From Bacteroidota bacterium (GTDB lineage: Bacteria; Bacteroidota; Bacteroidia; Chitinophagales; Chitinophagaceae), in contig JAEZAM010000128.1 of the NCBI GenBank assembly GCA_023430465.1, forward strand, positions 1 to 16,930: DNA of 16,930 nt, written 5' to 3'. Positions 5,794 to 13,868 of the stretch are shown here, in pieces; the first letter of the stretch is position 1, and each line of letters starts with the position of its first letter. The notes under the pieces are model-generated. The model saw nothing but the letters and a program-made list of their open reading frames with translations. It did not search any database and was not told the DNA's origin. The translations under genes and the position numbers were made by a program.

Positions 5794-7656
5794 ATGTTTC
5801 CCGAATATGATATAATAGTGGTTGGAGCCGGACACGCGGGGTGTGAGGCTGCTGCAGCCGCTGCGAATCTCGGTTCTAAAGTGCTGCTGGTGACAATGAA
5901 CATGCAGACCATTGCGCAAATGAGCTGCAACCCTGCTATGGGCGGTATTGCCAAAGGACAGATCGTTCGGGAAATTGACGCACTGGGTGGTTACTCAGGC
6001 ATCGTCACCGATGCCTCCATGATCCAATTCAGGATGCTGAACCGGTCGAAGGGCCCGGCCATGTGGAGCCCGAGAGCCCAGAATGACCGAATGCTCTTCG
6101 CCAGCAAGTGGCGGGAAATGCTGGAAGAAACACCCAATGTAGACTTCTACCAGGACATGGTGAAGGGCCTCCTCGTTAAAGACGAACGCGCATACGGAGT
6201 AGTAACTGGCCTGGGTCATGAGATCCGGTCGAAGGCGGTGGTACTGACAAACGGGACCTTTCTTAATGGGATCATTCACATTGGTGAGAAAAATTTCGGT
6301 GGGGGTCGCGCAGCAGAGAAAGCAGCGACCGGTATCACAGAACAGTTAGTTAGTCTTGGCTTTCAAAGCGACCGTCTCAAGACCGGGACACCACCTCGGA
6401 TAGACGGGCGAAGCCTGGATTACAGCAAAATGGAAGAACAACCAGGCGATGATGAGATTACCGGGTTCTCGTTCAAAGACACAACTAAACCTTCAACTCA
6501 ACGCAGTTGCTGGATCACATATACCAGCGACGCAGTGCACAACGTCCTGAAAAAAGGATTTGACAGGAGCCCAATGTTCGCCGGAAGAATAGACGGAGTT
6601 GGACCAAGATACTGCCCGTCGATCGAGGATAAGATCAACCGCTTCGCTGAAAGAGAACGCCATCAGTTATTTGTAGAACCGGAAGGTTGGAACACCGTTG
6701 AGATTTATGTCAACGGATTCTCGACTTCGCTTCCCGAAGACATACAATACGAAGCCCTTCGTATGGTTCCCGGTTTTGAGAAGTGCCGGATCTTCCGCCC
6801 CGGATATGCCATTGAATACGACTACTTTCCGCCTACTCAACTCACACATACATTAGAGACGAAATTAATATCTAATTTGTTTTTCGCTGGTCAAATCAAT
6901 GGGACCACTGGTTATGAGGAGGCTGCCTGCCAGGGGTTGATGGCAGGAATCAATGCCCATCAAAAAACGAGGGAGCTCGACCCGTTCATTCTTAAAAGAA
7001 GCGAGGCCTATATCGGTGTGCTCATTGACGACCTGATCAGCAAAGGCACCGATGAACCATATCGGATGTTTACTTCTCGCGCAGAGTTCAGGACGTTGTT
7101 ACGCCAGGACAACGCCGATCTCAGACTCACGCCACTGAGCAAACAATTGGGGTTAGCGGATCAGGACCGGTATACGCGCGTAGAAAAAAAATTGAATGAT
7201 GTTGCCTCAATCAAAAAGATCCTACATGAAGTAAGTGCAGAGCCAGACGAAATCAATTCATTCCTCGCCTCCATCAATTCCTCACCCATACTCGAAAAGC
7301 AAAAAACGGAAAAACTCCTTCTTCGTCCAAACATCGAACTTTCACAACTGATCACCGCATTACCGAAATTGGCAGACGCGCTGAAAACATACGATCAACA
7401 GACCCTCGAGCAGGCCTCCATACAGATCAAATACGATGTTTACATTGAAAAGGAAAAAGAACTGGTTGCACGGATGAGTCAATTGGAAGAGCTTGAAATA
7501 CCAGCAACATTCGATTATAAAAAAATCCAGGCACTGGGAAATGAGGCAAGAGAGAAGTTGATCCGCGTCCGCCCGCGTACACTTGGACAGGCGAGTCGAA
7601 TATCAGGCATCAACCCAAGCGATGTCCAGATCCTCATGGTTTACATGGGCCGCTGA
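5794..7656 (+). CDS. mnmG: tRNA uridine-5-carboxymethylaminomethyl modification enzyme MnmG (GidA)
   Basis: MnmG is the FAD- and NADH-dependent partner of MnmE; together they install the (carboxymethyl)aminomethyl group on U34 of certain tRNAs in the cytoplasm. At 620 residues it has full family length. The FAD dinucleotide motif is VVGAGHAGCEAA (9-20). Other signatures are CNPAMGGIAKGQIVREID, TGTPPRIDGRSLDYS, VNGFSTSLPEDIQ, RPGYAIEYDYFPP, FAGQINGTTGYEEAA and SRAEFRTLLRQDNADLRL. The C-terminal MnmE/tRNA-binding helical domain ends with GINPSDVQILMVYMGR. The start is the ATG at 5794; an in-frame ATG at 5740 would add residues ahead of the conserved FAD-binding strand. parS site 3 is 66 bp upstream, which recalls the gidA-ParB-origin association seen in many bacteria, though no parA/parB is in the window. 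Confidence 0.97.
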   Translation: MFPEYDIIVVGAGHAGCEAAAAAANLGSKVLLVTMNMQTIAQMSCNPAMGGIAKGQIVREIDALGGYSGIVTDASMIQFRMLNRSKGPAMWSPRAQNDRMLFASKWREMLEETPNVDFYQDMVKGLLVKDERAYGVVTGLGHEIRSKAVVLTNGTFLNGIIHIGEKNFGGGRAAEKAATGITEQLVSLGFQSDRLKTGTPPRIDGRSLDYSKMEEQPGDDEITGFSFKDTTKPSTQRSCWITYTSDAVHNVLKKGFDRSPMFAGRIDGVGPRYCPSIEDKINRFAERERHQLFVEPEGWNTVEIYVNGFSTSLPEDIQYEALRMVPGFEKCRIFRPGYAIEYDYFPPTQLTHTLETKLISNLFFAGQINGTTGYEEAACQGLMAGINAHQKTRELDPFILKRSEAYIGVLIDDLISKGTDEPYRMFTSRAEFRTLLRQDNADLRLTPLSKQLGLADQDRYTRVEKKLNDVASIKKILHEVSAEPDEINSFLASINSSPILEKQKTEKLLLRPNIELSQLITALPKLADALKTYDQQTLEQASIQIKYDVYIEKEKELVARMSQLEELEIPATFDYKKIQALGNEAREKLIRVRPRTLGQASRISGINPSDVQILMVYMGR

Positions 7657-7696
7657 TGACCATCCCAAAAAATCGCTTATGGAAAAATACATTTTC

Positions 7697-7714
7697 GTTA
7701 CTCTTAGTAGTAAC
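7697..7714. promoter_or_regulatory. small inverted repeat upstream of the TonB gene
   Basis: GTTACT (7697-7702) and AGTAAC (7709-7714) form a perfect 6-bp inverted repeat with a 6-nt loop, ending 14 nt before the ATG of the TonB-family gene and 40 nt after the mnmG stop. It could be an operator or a weak hairpin; nothing more can be said. Confidence 0.25.
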
Positions 7715-7728
7715 CAAAATGTTTTGCC

Positions 7729-8544
7729 ATGGAAGCAGTGAAAATATTGAACGCTGATTTGCTCGATATCGTCTTTGACAATCGAAACAAAGAATATGGG
7801 GCTTATGAGTTGCGGCGTACCTATGGTACTCGGATAACGAAAGCGTTGCTGGTTACGGGTCTGGTAGTGACCGGACTTATAGGCATCTCTATGATGAAGC
7901 CTGCAAAAGAACCAATGACTGCGATGACAGAACCCGACGCAGTGATCATCAAGACGCAAATAATCCCTGAGGAAATAAAACCAGTTATACCTGAGCCCGT
8001 ACAAGCGTCGGCCCCAAAACCACCCGTACAGTCAGAGCGGGTGACAGAGATCATCATCGTAAAAGACAATGTAAAAGTGGATCCCATTGCAACGCAGGCT
8101 GACGTGCAAATAGCCGCGATCGACGTGAAAGCCGCATCCGGTGGAGAGCCTGACAATGTTCCAGGCCCTATAGAAGGTCCCCCATCAAAAGGTATTATCG
8201 CAGCGCCCGAACCTCCATCTGACGTGCCATTGCGCGAAGTAGATGAACACGCTAAATTCAATGGAGACTGGACAAAGTTTCTGCGGCGAAACTTACGTGC
8301 AGAAGTACCGGTAGACAATGAAGCCCCGACAGGTCGCTACACCGTACTCGTCGAATTCGTGGTGGATGTTGATGGTTCGGTCAGCCAGGTCACAGCATTA
8401 ACAGCACATGGTTACGGTCTCGAACAGGAAGCGGTACGCGTGATCAAAAAATCGGACAAGTGGACGCCTTCATTTTGGAAAGGCCGGCCGGTGAAAGCAT
8501 ACCACAAACAGCAAATAACCTTTGAAGTTGTAGGCAGCGATTGA
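7729..8544 (+). CDS. TonB-family energy transducer
   Basis: A 271-residue TonB-like protein, which transmits proton-motive energy from ExbBD in the inner membrane to TonB-dependent outer-membrane receptors. The N-terminus has the Bacteroidota TonB pattern ADLLDIVFDNRNKEYGAYELRR (from residue 9), followed by one membrane helix at about 37-56. A Pro/Glu/Lys-rich periplasmic stretch follows (PVIPEPVQASAPKPPVQ and on). The C-terminal TonB domain is at about 195-271, with GRYTVLVEFVVDVDGSVSQV and a terminal QQITFEV strand. No exbB/exbD is adjacent, and several TonB paralogues are usual in this phylum, so its partner receptor is unknown. It follows mnmG by 72 nt and converges on the ATP-grasp-SET gene with a 1-nt gap. 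Confidence 0.9.
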   Translation: MEAVKILNADLLDIVFDNRNKEYGAYELRRTYGTRITKALLVTGLVVTGLIGISMMKPAKEPMTAMTEPDAVIIKTQIIPEEIKPVIPEPVQASAPKPPVQSERVTEIIIVKDNVKVDPIATQADVQIAAIDVKAASGGEPDNVPGPIEGPPSKGIIAAPEPPSDVPLREVDEHAKFNGDWTKFLRRNLRAEVPVDNEAPTGRYTVLVEFVVDVDGSVSQVTALTAHGYGLEQEAVRVIKKSDKWTPSFWKGRPVKAYHKQQITFEVVGSD

Positions 8545-8545
8545 T

Positions 8546-9988
8546 CTAGCGCTGGAGGAAACCGATCAACATACGCTGCTCGCGTGTAGTAACGGTATTG
8601 GATGGTGTGCCAGTAATAATTCCTTTGCAGTTAGCAGATTTGCAGTTACAGTGAAATGGCTCCATTGATTCATCGAGAAAACCCGAATAGTCCAACGTCA
8701 ACTCCTCGTTAACCTGGATGTCACGGGATGCGACAACGTTCAAGCCATCAAGCACCGTATTCGCATTACAACTATGATTCTGCGGAGCCCATTCCTCTGG
8801 CTTGTTATCCCACAGAATGAACACCTCCTCACTCAACGCATAAGCATATCTGCGAAAGCTGAGTTTTTGATCTTCATTCCAGTTGGTCTCAACAAAACGC
8901 CGGGTTACAATTCGCTGGGAGCGCTCTTCACCGGTAAAGATGATATCACCTTCCAGTATGTTTTTTGATGCATAGATCCCAAAGCCGGCAATTGAATTGC
9001 CGCGAACACGATAGACCTTTTGTTTCCGCTGATGACGGGCAATGCCTTCCTCTATCATGTTAAGGAGGAAACGGGTATGTTGCCCTTCCGAGTAGCGAAG
9101 TATAAAGTCTGCTGAGCCTTCATAGCCTTCGGTATAAAAAACCGAGCAGGTGAAATTGATCTCAAGAAAATAGATGGTGTTATTTCGGTCCACCCGAAAA
9201 TCCAGCCTTGCATAACCAACCCCATTGAATCCTTTGAAGATTCGCTCAGAGGCAGACATGAGTTCGGCGGCGAGGACCGGATCCTCACACCGGATATTGC
9301 AATCGGGGTGTAGCTCAGAGGTTTTGAGTGCATAGGTCTTGAAACTGCGACCCTCAGGAAACCGGTATTCGACCGGGTGATATGCGCGGCAATCTCTCCC
9401 GTTGGGATCCGCCGCCACCAGGACGGTGAATTCGCGCCCATCAATGTATTGCTCCACCAACAAGGGACCGTATTCCTGGAGAATGTCTTCCATTTTTTCC
9501 CGGAGCTGATAATTATCATGAACAGCAGAACCCTCATCAATGCCCAGGCTATCGCCAGCCTTTGCTGGCTTGATAAACAGTGGATAGCTGAGTGAACGCT
9601 CTACAATTGAAAGATCCTCGGGTGATTCAACCAGGCAGTATGCGGGGGAAAGCACACCCTCGCAATGCGCCACATACTTCATCAATTCCTTAGCGGGGTC
9701 GTAAATCGTGGCATTGGGACCGGTGTAGGGAAGATTCAATAGCTCAAGTGAATGGATCACATCGATGGATGGAACCTCCCACTCGAGATAACCTTCACAG
9801 AGATTGACAAAAATATCATAGTTCTCTCGTGCAAGTGCCTTAAGCTGATTGTAAGTCGTGAGTTTGTTCAGAAATACGTGGTGTACTTCATGGCCAGGAA
9901 GAAAAGGTTGAAGGTTCCGTGGAGGATCATAGTTTTTATAATCAACACGGGTTGTAGAATAATCGGGTTGAAGCACACAGACCTTCAT
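8546..9988 (-). CDS. fusion protein: D-Ala-D-Ala-ligase-like ATP-grasp plus C-terminal SET domain
   Basis: A 480-residue cytoplasmic protein with two enzyme domains. Residues 1-320 are an ATP-grasp ligase related to D-alanine-D-alanine ligases: FVNLCEG (60-66), LLNLPYTG (83-90), the phosphate-binding IKPAKAGDSLGI (139-150), VEQYIDGREF (178-187), GYARLDF (258-264) and the Mg-binding LEIN (275-278). The NTxPG segment of Ddl, which helps bind the dipeptide, is replaced by NFTCS. Residues 325-460 are a SET methyltransferase: GFGIYA (335-340), NHSC (404-407), EELTLDY (428-434) and a post-SET zinc cysteine set C447, C449, C454. All core catalytic motifs of both domains look intact. It is last in a three-gene operon, 10 nt after the second ATP-grasp gene. 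The likely reaction is ATP-dependent amide bond formation coupled to lysine-type N-methylation; the substrate is unknown. Confidence 0.9.
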   Translation of the reverse strand: MKVCVLQPDYSTTRVDYKNYDPPRNLQPFLPGHEVHHVFLNKLTTYNQLKALARENYDIFVNLCEGYLEWEVPSIDVIHSLELLNLPYTGPNATIYDPAKELMKYVAHCEGVLSPAYCLVESPEDLSIVERSLSYPLFIKPAKAGDSLGIDEGSAVHDNYQLREKMEDILQEYGPLLVEQYIDGREFTVLVAADPNGRDCRAYHPVEYRFPEGRSFKTYALKTSELHPDCNIRCEDPVLAAELMSASERIFKGFNGVGYARLDFRVDRNNTIYFLEINFTCSVFYTEGYEGSADFILRYSEGQHTRFLLNMIEEGIARHQRKQKVYRVRGNSIAGFGIYASKNILEGDIIFTGEERSQRIVTRRFVETNWNEDQKLSFRRYAYALSEEVFILWDNKPEEWAPQNHSCNANTVLDGLNVVASRDIQVNEELTLDYSGFLDESMEPFHCNCKSANCKGIITGTPSNTVTTREQRMLIGFLQR

Positions 9989-9998
9989 AGTGATTGCG

Positions 9999-11138
9999 TT
10001 AAAGCGTAAGTTGTCTTCGTGAAAAGGCGTCGCGGATTATGTCAAGGACAAGACCGGCAAAGCGAACTTTGCCATAGCGTAAGATGGCACCGATAGAGGT
10101 ATAGTTCTCATCCTCACTTAACCCGCATTGGGCATTTACTTCGAGCATATATAATTTTCCAGTATCCTTATCCATGCGAATATCCAGACGACCATATCCG
10201 AGTCCGCCAACCGCACGATAAGCGTCGCGGGTAATTTGTTCCAATGCCGGAATCAACAGCGGATCGGGTTCACGATACTCATAAAAATTGGCATTGGCGG
10301 GCATCGGTGTTTCATCTTCATAAATTTCCCATAACCGATCAAAGGATAAAAACTTTTCCTCATCAGGAAGGGAAGGATGGAAGATTCGCTCAACAGGCGA
10401 ATAAACGCGGCATTTATCCGGGCGATTACCGGGACCCACGATAAAGGTGGTGAATTCCGGTCCGGATATGTATTGCTCCACAAATAATCCATCTGCGAGC
10501 AGGTTCCAGCCCCTGTAACCACTTTGCAATACCTTCACCCGCTCGCGGAGTTCAGTGTCCTTATACACTACGTTTTTTACTGAGACACCCATACTTCCGC
10601 CCGAAACGGCCGGTTTTATAATTAGCGGTGCACCCAATCTTTCGCAGACACCCTCCAGTTTATCAGCTTCGCGAATAACTTCCCATCTGGCATGAGAGAC
10701 TCCGGCCCTGTCGAACGCCTCTTTCATGGGTATTTTGGAAGTGGTTATATTATAATAATGTTCGTCGGAGCCGGTATAAATAAGGCGGTGCTTTTCCAAC
10801 TCCCGTATGACCGATACCCCGGGCGTACCATTTACTTCGTCACCATCACACAGATTGAAAATGAGCGGAATCTTCCTGCCGGAAAGTTTACGGATACCCG
10901 AGATGATATGGGCATAGTCATCCATGGTAACAGGCTGCCATTTCCAGTCAGCCCTCAGCGCAGTGAATACAGCCGTGTACTCTGCGAGGCTCTGGCTGAA
11001 ATCATAATAATACTGAAGGTTAGGATCGGTAGTGTGGAGATGGGGATAGAGAACCCAGATCTTCAACTTCGAAACGGGATCCGGGTGGGCAGGCGCCTGT
11101 ATTTTCTTACGCTCTTTTTTCCTTATCTGTACGGCCAT
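9999..11138 (-). CDS. D-Ala-D-Ala-ligase-like ATP-grasp enzyme
   Basis: A 379-residue ATP-grasp ligase, paralogous to the N-terminal part of the downstream fusion. Visible motifs are IFNLCDGDEVNGTPG (93-107), LIYTGSDE (119-126), the phosphate-binding IIKPAVSGGSMGV (173-185), VEQYISGPEF (220-229), GLGYGRLDI (312-320) and the metal-binding LEVN (332-335). As in the fusion, a cysteine stands three residues after the metal-binding Asn (NAQCG in place of NTxPG), so it is unlikely to be a peptidoglycan Ddl. The start is taken at the ATG at 11138, giving a short basic N-terminus before the first strand (KLKIWVLYP); the ATG at 11240 would lie deep inside the SET gene. This start overlaps the upstream SET gene by 32 nt, which implies translational coupling. 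Substrate unknown. Confidence 0.88.
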   Translation of the reverse strand: MAVQIRKKERKKIQAPAHPDPVSKLKIWVLYPHLHTTDPNLQYYYDFSQSLAEYTAVFTALRADWKWQPVTMDDYAHIISGIRKLSGRKIPLIFNLCDGDEVNGTPGVSVIRELEKHRLIYTGSDEHYYNITTSKIPMKEAFDRAGVSHARWEVIREADKLEGVCERLGAPLIIKPAVSGGSMGVSVKNVVYKDTELRERVKVLQSGYRGWNLLADGLFVEQYISGPEFTTFIVGPGNRPDKCRVYSPVERIFHPSLPDEEKFLSFDRLWEIYEDETPMPANANFYEYREPDPLLIPALEQITRDAYRAVGGLGYGRLDIRMDKDTGKLYMLEVNAQCGLSEDENYTSIGAILRYGKVRFAGLVLDIIRDAFSRRQLTL

Positions 11139-11616
11139 GCAACTGCTGTTGGATAAATCGGGTGAGTTTATAAGTATTGATAACTTCCGGATTGACATGT
11201 GCCGCACCGCGAATCTCGTGCAGGCACCTGGCCGATCCACAGTTGCAGGTGAATGGTTGCGCCATGTCCCATTCCGTGGAAGGGTAGAAGAAGGTCATTT
11301 CATCCCCTTCCTGAATGGTCCGCAGCGCCACGACTTCCATCTTATCTGTGTCAAAAAAAACATTGGGATCGCAACTGTGATTGATGTACTGCAGGTGTTC
11401 GGGCTGTAACATGATATGCCTGTCCAAGCCGACTTGTACCGTCAGATAGGTGGGTGTCGCGAGGATGTCGCCTGCTGAAAAATCAGCTACTTTATCACCG
11501 GAATTGTATTTCCTGGTGGCGAAAAAAGCTTTTTGATTGTTGAGGAGATTTTGCCTGACAACCGCGAACTGGTGATCGCTGATCGTACGGTAAGTAACAT
11601 TGGTTGCGGTAGTCAT
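11107..11616 (-). CDS. stand-alone SET-domain protein (putative protein-lysine methyltransferase)
   Basis: A 169-residue protein that is little more than a SET domain with post-SET. It has INHSCDPN (78-85, the SET pseudoknot motif), EGDEMTFFY (103-111, ending in the catalytic-type Tyr111) and a cysteine cluster C124, C126, C131 (CNCGSARC) that would bind zinc together with the NHSC cysteine. The usual N-terminal GxG of SET domains, present in the fused paralogue, is not recognisable here (NQKAFFATRKYNSGD in its place), so cofactor binding may be altered. It is the first gene of the operon with the two ATP-grasp genes and overlaps the second by 32 nt. It may methylate the same target as the fusion, an operon partner, or an unrelated protein; the sequence does not say. 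Confidence 0.86.
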   Translation of the reverse strand: MTTATNVTYRTISDHQFAVVRQNLLNNQKAFFATRKYNSGDKVADFSAGDILATPTYLTVQVGLDRHIMLQPEHLQYINHSCDPNVFFDTDKMEVVALRTIQEGDEMTFFYPSTEWDMAQPFTCNCGSARCLHEIRGAAHVNPEVINTYKLTRFIQQQLHGRTDKEKRA

Positions 11617-11837
11617 AATTGATTTGATATGAAAAGATAGAACTAAACCCTTAGCATTGAACGAAGCCTTTTCAAATGTGAATAATTAGGAAGTGATGTT
11701 GAATAACCATAGCGCCTGGCGATGGCCAAAGCCGGTGCTCACCACTGAATTCCCTCAACTTGATCCGGAGCAAGTATCGCTGAAGTTCAGCGCTGGCGTT
11801 ACCTAATTTTTATACCTTCACTGCTATCCATCATTAT

Positions 11838-12650
11838 ATGAAAGAAAACACACAAGACATCATCGACCGCCACAATATCAAATTCGCCGGCAAAGGCAAA
11901 CAGCCTATGGTGTTTGCACACGGATTCGGTTGCGACCAGAAGATGTGGCGCTACATCGTTCCGGCCTTTGAAAATGACTACCGGATCATCCTTTTCGACT
12001 ATGTAGGTGCCGGCGGCTCCCGACTGGAAAGCTACAACAGCGAGAAGTATTCCACCCTCCACGGATACGCCGAAGATGTACTGGAAATATGCGAAGCTCT
12101 TGAGCTGAAAGATGTTATTCTGGTGGGTCATTCCGTTAGTTCTATGATTGGACTGCTGGCTGCGATCCGCCAACCAAAGCTGTTTCACCGGCTTATCATG
12201 ATCGGTCCATCAGCCAGCTATATCAATGAAGGAGATTACGTGGGCGGCTTTGAGCGATCCGATATCGAAGGTTTGTTGGATACCATGGAAAAGAATTATG
12301 TCGGTTGGGCCAACTTTCTTGCCCCGAATGTAATGGGTAATAAAGACCGCCCTGAACTTGCCCAGGAACTGACCGACAGTTTCTGCACTACCGACCCAAC
12401 CATCGCCCGCGAGTTCGCTGCCGTGACCTTCTTTTCCGACAACCGGAAGGATCTATCGCGACTTGCCGTGCCGGTTTTGCTGCTCCAGTGCACGGATGAC
12501 ATCATAGCGCCGCTTGAAGTTGGTACATACCTGCATGTTCACATGCCATCAAGCACCCTGCAGGTAATGAAGGCCACAGGCCATTGCCCACACCTCAGCC
12601 ACCCGGAGGAAACAATAGCATTCATGAAAGAATATCTGCATGAGTCCTGA
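11838..12650 (+). CDS. rsbQ: RsbQ-type alpha/beta hydrolase
   Basis: A 270-residue alpha/beta hydrolase closely resembling Bacillus RsbQ, the hydrolase that works with the PAS phosphatase RsbP in the energy-stress branch of SigB activation; the same fold group includes the plant receptors KAI2 and D14. Landmarks are FAHGFGCDQKMW (26-37), FDYVGAGGS (53-61), the nucleophile Ser99 in GHSVSS, MEKNYVGWA (150-158), the acid in CTDDIIAP (218-225, Asp220 or Asp221) and His249 in GHCPHLSHP. RsbQ proteins are thought to bind and turn over a small hydrophobic ligand and pass the signal to a PAS partner. The stop overlaps the PAS-kinase start by 11 nt, a strong sign that the two work together. The preceding 220 nt contain no gene. 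Confidence 0.92.
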   Translation: MKENTQDIIDRHNIKFAGKGKQPMVFAHGFGCDQKMWRYIVPAFENDYRIILFDYVGAGGSRLESYNSEKYSTLHGYAEDVLEICEALELKDVILVGHSVSSMIGLLAAIRQPKLFHRLIMIGPSASYINEGDYVGGFERSDIEGLLDTMEKNYVGWANFLAPNVMGNKDRPELAQELTDSFCTTDPTIAREFAAVTFFSDNRKDLSRLAVPVLLLQCTDDIIAPLEVGTYLHVHMPSSTLQVMKATGHCPHLSHPEETIAFMKEYLHES

Positions 12651-13836
12651 TAAGGATTACGATCTGCTTCCCGGGCTGGTATTCCGGTTTAGGCTGGATG
12701 GTACACTGAGCCAAACCAATCGTTCATTTCGTGCAGAATTTGGATACGAAGAGCAGGGCGTGCTGCAGACCCTTGACCAGGTGCTGCCTGTGTTCACACG
12801 GATTTTTCTTCAAACACACCTCTTTCCATTGCTCCGACTCCAGCGATTTGCTGAAGAGATCTTCCTGGGAATGAAACACAAATCCGGCAGAGAAGTGCCG
12901 GTCCTATTGAACTTCCGGGAGACAGGACTGGAAGAGGAAGAATACTGGGCATTTGGAATGGTGGTTTCACAACGGAAGAAATTTGAAGACGAACTCGTGC
13001 AGACAAAGAAAAATCTCGAGAAATCCATAACGGAAAACACTGAACTGACCCGAATACGAGCTGCATTAGATGAGCGGGCGCGTCAATTGGACTATAGCCT
13101 GCACCAGCTCAGACGCCATCACCATGAACTTCGCCAGTTAAACAAAGTAGTAACGCATGACCTGCAGGAACCGCTGCGAAAACTATCGGTCTACAAAAGC
13201 ATGATCCAAGACCCTTCAGCGATGACGACAGACGAAGTAATCATGATAGCTGAAAAGAGCAGCACCGCTGTAGAGCAACTCAAACTGGTTGTTAATGGCC
13301 TGCAGGAATTTGTCTGGCTGACGGAAAGCACCACGATGTCGGCCGAGGTAAGACTTGGGGACATCATCCAACTTTCACTTGCCCAGTACAGGGAGGCAAA
13401 CCAGGAGTCAGACCTGGCGGTAAGAGTTGGCAATCTACCCTCATTGAAAGGCAGTCCCGAGCAATTGATTCAGTTATTCCTCTATTTGTTGGATAATGCC
13501 GCCAAATTTCGCTCTGCAGCTCCACCGGTTGTCGATGTAACCAGCGAGATTGTCACCCGTAACAGCTTCCGGCATATGGAGGGAAAATATGAATACCGCG
13601 AATACCTGCAGGTAAAGCTCACGGACAATGGTACTGGTTTCGATCCCACTCACCGCGAGTCTGTTTTTGATGTCTTTACCAAACTACACCACGGAGAGGG
13701 ACAGGGGCTTGGACTTGCCCTGAGCCGCAAGATCATGGAAAATCATGGTGGGCAGATCTCAGCAGAAACAACACCCGGCCAGGGCACCACGATCATCCTG
13801 GAGTTTCCGATTGATCGGAACATGAAGCCAGGGTGA
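12640..13836 (+). CDS. PAS-domain sensor histidine kinase (RsbQ partner)
   Basis: A 398-residue soluble kinase. Residues 8-110 form a PAS domain of the RsbP type: GLVFRFRLDGTLSQTN (12-27), RIFLQTHLFPLLRLQ (54-68), then EEIFLGMKHKSGREVPVLLNF (72-92). A coiled coil follows (about 112-168). HisKA holds His173 in VTHDLQEPLRKL. The ATPase domain has LLDNAAKF (283-290, N box), DNGTGFDP (329-336, G1) and GEGQGLGLA (352-360, G2). There are no membrane segments, so it reads an internal signal. In Bacillus the PAS of RsbP is joined to a PP2C phosphatase; here the output is a histidine kinase, followed 32 nt later by a response regulator gene. The start ATG lies inside the end of the hydrolase gene. Confidence 0.92.
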   Translation: MSPDKDYDLLPGLVFRFRLDGTLSQTNRSFRAEFGYEEQGVLQTLDQVLPVFTRIFLQTHLFPLLRLQRFAEEIFLGMKHKSGREVPVLLNFRETGLEEEEYWAFGMVVSQRKKFEDELVQTKKNLEKSITENTELTRIRAALDERARQLDYSLHQLRRHHHELRQLNKVVTHDLQEPLRKLSVYKSMIQDPSAMTTDEVIMIAEKSSTAVEQLKLVVNGLQEFVWLTESTTMSAEVRLGDIIQLSLAQYREANQESDLAVRVGNLPSLKGSPEQLIQLFLYLLDNAAKFRSAAPPVVDVTSEIVTRNSFRHMEGKYEYREYLQVKLTDNGTGFDPTHRESVFDVFTKLHHGEGQGLGLALSRKIMENHGGQISAETTPGQGTTIILEFPIDRNMKPG

Positions 13837-13857
13837 CCACCGTTCGTAATTGGTAAC

Positions 13858-13865
13858 TATATTTG
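13858..13865 (+). promoter_or_regulatory. TAnnTTTG box before the response regulator
   Basis: TATATTTG matches TAnnTTTG exactly and ends 3 nt before the ATG of the response regulator, in the 32-nt gap after the kinase gene. It may give an internal leaderless transcript in addition to read-through, but no -33 element is visible. Confidence 0.25.
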
Positions 13866-13868
13866 GTA

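Noticed and set aside
8546..9988. Artefactual fusion of ATP-grasp and SET by sequencing error
   Set aside because: The frame is continuous and both domains are complete with a short natural linker. A separate ATP-grasp gene and a separate SET gene sit in the same operon, so a genuine fusion is more likely.
11139..11240. N-terminal extension of the stand-alone ATP-grasp protein
   Set aside because: The extra 34 residues are antisense-like text within the SET coding region and precede no known domain. The ATG at 11138 is the sensible start.
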